A DNA stretch of 64,000 nucleotides from ZC4RG35 sp040878345. GTDB lineage: Bacteria; Actinomycetota; Acidimicrobiia; Spongiisociales; ZC4RG35. Shown piece by piece: positions 61,398 to 64,000 of the stretch. The position numbers and the translations under genes are program-made. Under the pieces are notes generated by a model. The model had not been told where the DNA came from, made no database searches, and was given only the letters and a program-made list of their open reading frames with translations. The stretch covers positions 186,001 through 250,000 of the forward strand of contig JBBDML010000018.1 of assembly GCA_040878345.1 (NCBI GenBank), in the 5' to 3' direction. How positions within the stretch are numbered: the first letter of the stretch is position 1; the number at the start of each line of letters is the position of its first letter.

Positions 61398-62894
61398 TCA
61401 GGAGGCGGTGCGTCTCAGAGCGGCGCGGTCGACCTTGCCAAGATGGGTCTGAGGAAGGCGGTCGACGAAGAACACCTGCCGGGGATGCTTGTAGGCCTCG
61501 AGCCGCTGGAGTGACCAGTCGATCAGATCCTGCTCGCTCACCTCGGCCGAGGGAACCACGAAGGCCACCGGCCGCGCCAAACCGGCTTCGTCCTCGACGG
61601 CGATCACCGCGCATTCCCGTACCGCGGGATGGTCGAGGAGCGCCGACTCCAGCTCCTGGGGTCGGAACCACTTGCCCTTGACCTTGATGGCGTCGTCGGC
61701 GCGGCCTCGGTGGGTCACATAGCCATCCTCGTCGATCGAGACCAGGTCCCCCCCGATGAACCAGGGGGCGTGAAACGCCTCGGCGGTGCGCTCCGGGTCG
61801 TCCCAATAGCCCAGCCCCAGCGAGTCGCCCTTCACCCAGAGACGACCCACCTCCCCCATCGGCACCTCATCGCCTTCGTCGTCGCACGCCTTGATCTCGA
61901 ACCCGGGGACCACCTTGCCCAGGGTCCCGGGGCGGGCCTCTCCGAGACGGTTGCTGACGAAGATGTGCCACATCTCGGCGGTCCCCAGGCCGTCGAGCAG
62001 GTCGACTCCAAAAGTGGCCACCCAGCGGTGATAGAGGGTCTCGGGGAGGGCCTCCCCCGCCGAGGTCACCAGACGCAATGAGCTCAGGTCCTGGGCTCGG
62101 GCATCGGGGTGGCTCACCATCTGATTGATGGCTGAGGGGACATTGACCATCACGGTGGGCCGGTGCCTGGCGATCCGGGTGAACAAGGCCTCAGGGGTTG
62201 GCGGGTCGTCGAACAGGACGACCGACGCCCCCACCGAGAAGGGGAACAGGAGGTTGGATCCGGTCGCGTAACCAAAGTAGAGCTTGGGGACCGAGATGGT
62301 GATGTCGTCGGCAATGAGCCCCAGAGTCCCCTGACCATAGAGCCGCGTGGTGTTGACCAGGCTGCGGTGGGTCTGTGCCACCGCTTTCGGCGCACCGGTG
62401 GTCCCACCCGAGAACAACCAGATCGCCGGGTCTTCGGGCCCGGTCGGCGTGGTCTCGACCACCGCCTGTGGAGGGCGGTGACCCTCCTCGACCACCAGGG
62501 TCTCCGGGCTCCAGTCCGCCACAGCACCCTCGAAACCTTTGAGGTGCCGCCCATGGACCACGGCGGCAGCCGCCTTCGACTTGTCGACGATCGCCCCCAT
62601 GGCCTCGGGGGTCAGCCCCGGGTTGAGCATCACCACCACCGCCCCAAGACGGAGGATCCCAAAGAGGGCTCCGACGAAATCGGGCCCATCAGGGAGCACG
62701 ATCAGGACTCGATCAGCCTTGCCCACCCCCCTGCCGGTGAGGAGGGCGGCGTATCCAGAGGCCAGGCGGTCGATCTCGGCGTAGGTCATCAACCCCTGAT
62801 CGAGTCGGAGCGCCACCCGATCGCCCAGACCATCGGAGATCCGAGCGCGGAGGAAAAACCGGTCGGCACTGAGGTCCTGGGGCCAGTCGGTCAC
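61398..62894 (-). CDS. AMP-dependent acyl-CoA ligase, benzoate-CoA ligase-like
   Basis: The 498-residue ANL-superfamily ligase has the P-loop-like LFSGGTTGAPKAV, the A5-type GTAEMW, GDLVSIDEDGYVTHRGRADD (A7/A8) and the final catalytic Lys in LPQTHLGKVDRAALRR. YFGYATGSNLLFPF resembles benzoate-CoA ligases. GTG 62894 is preceded by TAGCGT and no ribosome site; the open frame continues further upstream without family signal. It activates an aromatic or fatty acid to its CoA ester. Confidence 0.88.
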   Translation of the reverse strand: MTDWPQDLSADRFFLRARISDGLGDRVALRLDQGLMTYAEIDRLASGYAALLTGRGVGKADRVLIVLPDGPDFVGALFGILRLGAVVVMLNPGLTPEAMGAIVDKSKAAAAVVHGRHLKGFEGAVADWSPETLVVEEGHRPPQAVVETTPTGPEDPAIWLFSGGTTGAPKAVAQTHRSLVNTTRLYGQGTLGLIADDITISVPKLYFGYATGSNLLFPFSVGASVVLFDDPPTPEALFTRIARHRPTVMVNVPSAINQMVSHPDARAQDLSSLRLVTSAGEALPETLYHRWVATFGVDLLDGLGTAEMWHIFVSNRLGEARPGTLGKVVPGFEIKACDDEGDEVPMGEVGRLWVKGDSLGLGYWDDPERTAEAFHAPWFIGGDLVSIDEDGYVTHRGRADDAIKVKGKWFRPQELESALLDHPAVRECAVIAVEDEAGLARPVAFVVPSAEVSEQDLIDWSLQRLEAYKHPRQVFFVDRLPQTHLGKVDRAALRRTAS

Positions 62895-62902
62895 GGCGGC
62901 CG

Positions 62903-62922
62903 ACGCTAGCGGGCGATACGGT
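62903..62922. promoter_or_regulatory. Back-to-back -10 boxes of two divergent leaderless genes
   Basis: TAGCGT on the minus strand (62903-62908) ends 8 nt before the ligase GTG 62894. TACGGT on the plus strand (62917-62922) ends 8 nt before ATG 62931. The 36-bp gap leaves no space for separate -35 regions outside the opposite gene, so the two promoters overlap. Confidence 0.5.
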
Positions 62923-62930
62923 TCCCGGTG

Positions 62931-63740
62931 ATGCCAATCGCCATGGTCACCGGCCCTTCGTCGGGCATAGGCCGGGCCGTCACCCACCAGCTCGCCGACC
63001 TCGGCTTCCACGTGATCGCGGCCGGGCGGTCGAGCCAGAGGGTGGGGGCGGTGGTGGATGAGGTGATGGCCGCCGGCGGGTCGGCCGAAAGGCTCCTTCT
63101 CGACCTGGGCTCCCTAGAGTCGGCCCGGGAGGCAGCCCGAGCCTTCGAGGCCTCGGGGAGGGCCCTCGACGTCCTGGTCAACAATGCCGCTGTCGGCGTA
63201 GCCCGTGGCACAACCGCTGACGGGTTCGAGCTCCAGTTCGGGGTCAACCACCTGGGCCACTTCATGCTCACCCACCACCTTCGCCGCACCTTCCGGCCGG
63301 GAACCCGAATCGTTCAGGTCTCATCCAACGTGCACTATCGAGCGACGGGGATCGACTTCGACCGGGTGACGCGGCCCACCCGTTCGCTCACCGGAGTAGA
63401 GGAGTACGCGGCCTCCAAGCTGGCCAACGTCCTCTTCTCCCGGCGCATGGCACAGCTCCAGCCCGACTGGAGGGTCTTCGCCGTCCATCCCGGACTGGTT
63501 GACACCGGGCTCTTCCCGGCGTTGACCCGCCCTTTCCTTCGCCGGAAGATGCTGACACCGGACCAAGGGGCCGACACCGTGGTCTGGTGCGCCACCGACC
63601 CCGGCCTGGCCGACAGCTCGGGGGGTTACTACGCGAATCGCGCCGAGCGAGCGCCTTCTCGGGCCGCGCTCGACGGGGAGCTCGCTGCCGAGTTGTGGGC
63701 CCGCTCCGAGCGCTGGTGCGGGGTGGCCCCGGCCAACTGA
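62931..63740 (+). CDS. Short-chain dehydrogenase/reductase, retinol-dehydrogenase-like
   Basis: The 269-residue SDR has TGPSSGIGRAV, VNNAAVG, QVSSNVHYRATG, the catalytic YAASK and a VHPGLVDTGLF loop, as in the WWOX/retinol dehydrogenase-like group. ATG 62931 was preferred to GTG 62928 because it lies 8 nt after the TACGGT box. The substrate is unknown. Confidence 0.88.
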   Translation: MPIAMVTGPSSGIGRAVTHQLADLGFHVIAAGRSSQRVGAVVDEVMAAGGSAERLLLDLGSLESAREAARAFEASGRALDVLVNNAAVGVARGTTADGFELQFGVNHLGHFMLTHHLRRTFRPGTRIVQVSSNVHYRATGIDFDRVTRPTRSLTGVEEYAASKLANVLFSRRMAQLQPDWRVFAVHPGLVDTGLFPALTRPFLRRKMLTPDQGADTVVWCATDPGLADSSGGYYANRAERAPSRAALDGELAAELWARSERWCGVAPAN

Positions 63741-63747
63741 GTGTCGC

Positions 63748-63753
63748 TACCGT
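63748..63753 (+). promoter_or_regulatory. -10 box TACCGT, leaderless tryptophan dioxygenase start
   Basis: TACCGT ends 8 nt before ATG 63762, just after the SDR stop; no ribosome site is present. Confidence 0.45.
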
Positions 63754-63761
63754 CCATCGAG

Positions 63762-64000
63762 ATGAGCAGCGACCAGCCCCTCTACTACCGCGACTATCTC
63801 CAGCTGGACAAGCTCCTCGACTCACAGCACCTGGAGAGCGCCAAACACGGGGAACCGGTCCATGACGAGATGCTGTTCATCGTGGTCCATCAGGCATACG
63901 AGCTGTGGTTCAAGCAGGTGACTTGGGAGCTGGACTCGATCCTCGCCCTCTTCGCCCAGCCCGCGCTCGACGAGCGGGACATGGGGACGGTGACCAACCG
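63762..64000 (+). CDS. kynA: Tryptophan 2,3-dioxygenase, 5' part (cut by window end)
   Basis: The first 79 codons read YYRDYLQLDKLLDSQ, then HDEMLFIVVHQAYELWFKQ, the N-terminal signature of haem tryptophan 2,3-dioxygenase. His in HDEM is the substrate-side histidine of the family. The enzyme opens the indole ring of tryptophan to N-formylkynurenine. The gene continues beyond the window. Confidence 0.9.
   Translation, partial: MSSDQPLYYRDYLQLDKLLDSQHLESAKHGEPVHDEMLFIVVHQAYELWFKQVTWELDSILALFAQPALDERDMGTVTN

Overview
The window is about 64 kb of high-GC DNA from an actinobacterium, most likely an uncultured member of the class Acidimicrobiia. The evidence is a sdhCAB operon with a single b558-type membrane anchor, an aspartate-route nadABC cluster, tad-type pseudopilin genes scattered among housekeeping genes, many GTG/TTG starts, ATGA/GTGA/TTGA overlaps, and several starts placed 6-8 nt after a TANNNT box, which suggests leaderless mRNAs. 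Two runs of N (100 and 10 bases) show a draft or metagenome-derived scaffold. The lineage is an inference from gene content; no 16S gene or phylogenetic marker is present.

Positions 1-22.8 kb are a housekeeping backbone. They hold succinate dehydrogenase, a first TadE-TadE-TadG set, a DapA-like aldolase, a sterol-carrier protein, a LiaF-like membrane protein interrupted by the 100-N gap, a minus-strand nadA-nadB-nadC-mdh operon, a second tad set, isocitrate dehydrogenase, a purN-purH-folD operon, two rhodanese-type proteins and two uncharacterised membrane proteins. A secreted subtilisin with two cadherin-like repeats follows (22.9-25.0 kb).

Positions 25.3-59.2 kb look like a catabolic island. 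The left half has an aldo/keto reductase, an ornithine-cyclodeaminase-family reductase, a threonine-dehydratase-like lyase, a bicupin, a complete branched-chain-type ABC importer (KHMGF) and a class V aminotransferase on the plus strand. Next comes a minus-strand operon of a homocitrate/isopropylmalate-synthase-like enzyme, an LLM flavoenzyme, an M20-fold hydrolase, a FAH-family hydrolase and a RidA protein, then a plus-strand M24-PanE-PanE-M24 block. The right half is a minus-strand operon for a three-subunit molybdenum hydroxylase with CoxG, an SDR and two FAD oxidoreductases. It lies divergent to a second ABC importer with a different gene order (KGFHM), and a second desaturase-like flavoprotein follows. 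Together these suggest import and stepwise breakdown of one or more amino-acid-derived or N-heterocyclic compounds. The substrate cannot be read from sequence. The lyase/reductase pair and the M24/M20 folds recall ectoine and beta-hydroxyaspartate catabolism, but several hydrolase metal ligands are replaced.

Positions 59.3-64 kb return to backbone: a short fragment resembling the start of ferrochelatase, an acyltransferase, DNA polymerase IV, an acyl-CoA ligase, an SDR and the first 79 codons of tryptophan 2,3-dioxygenase, cut by the window end. I saw no tRNA, rRNA, CRISPR array, transposase or integrase.
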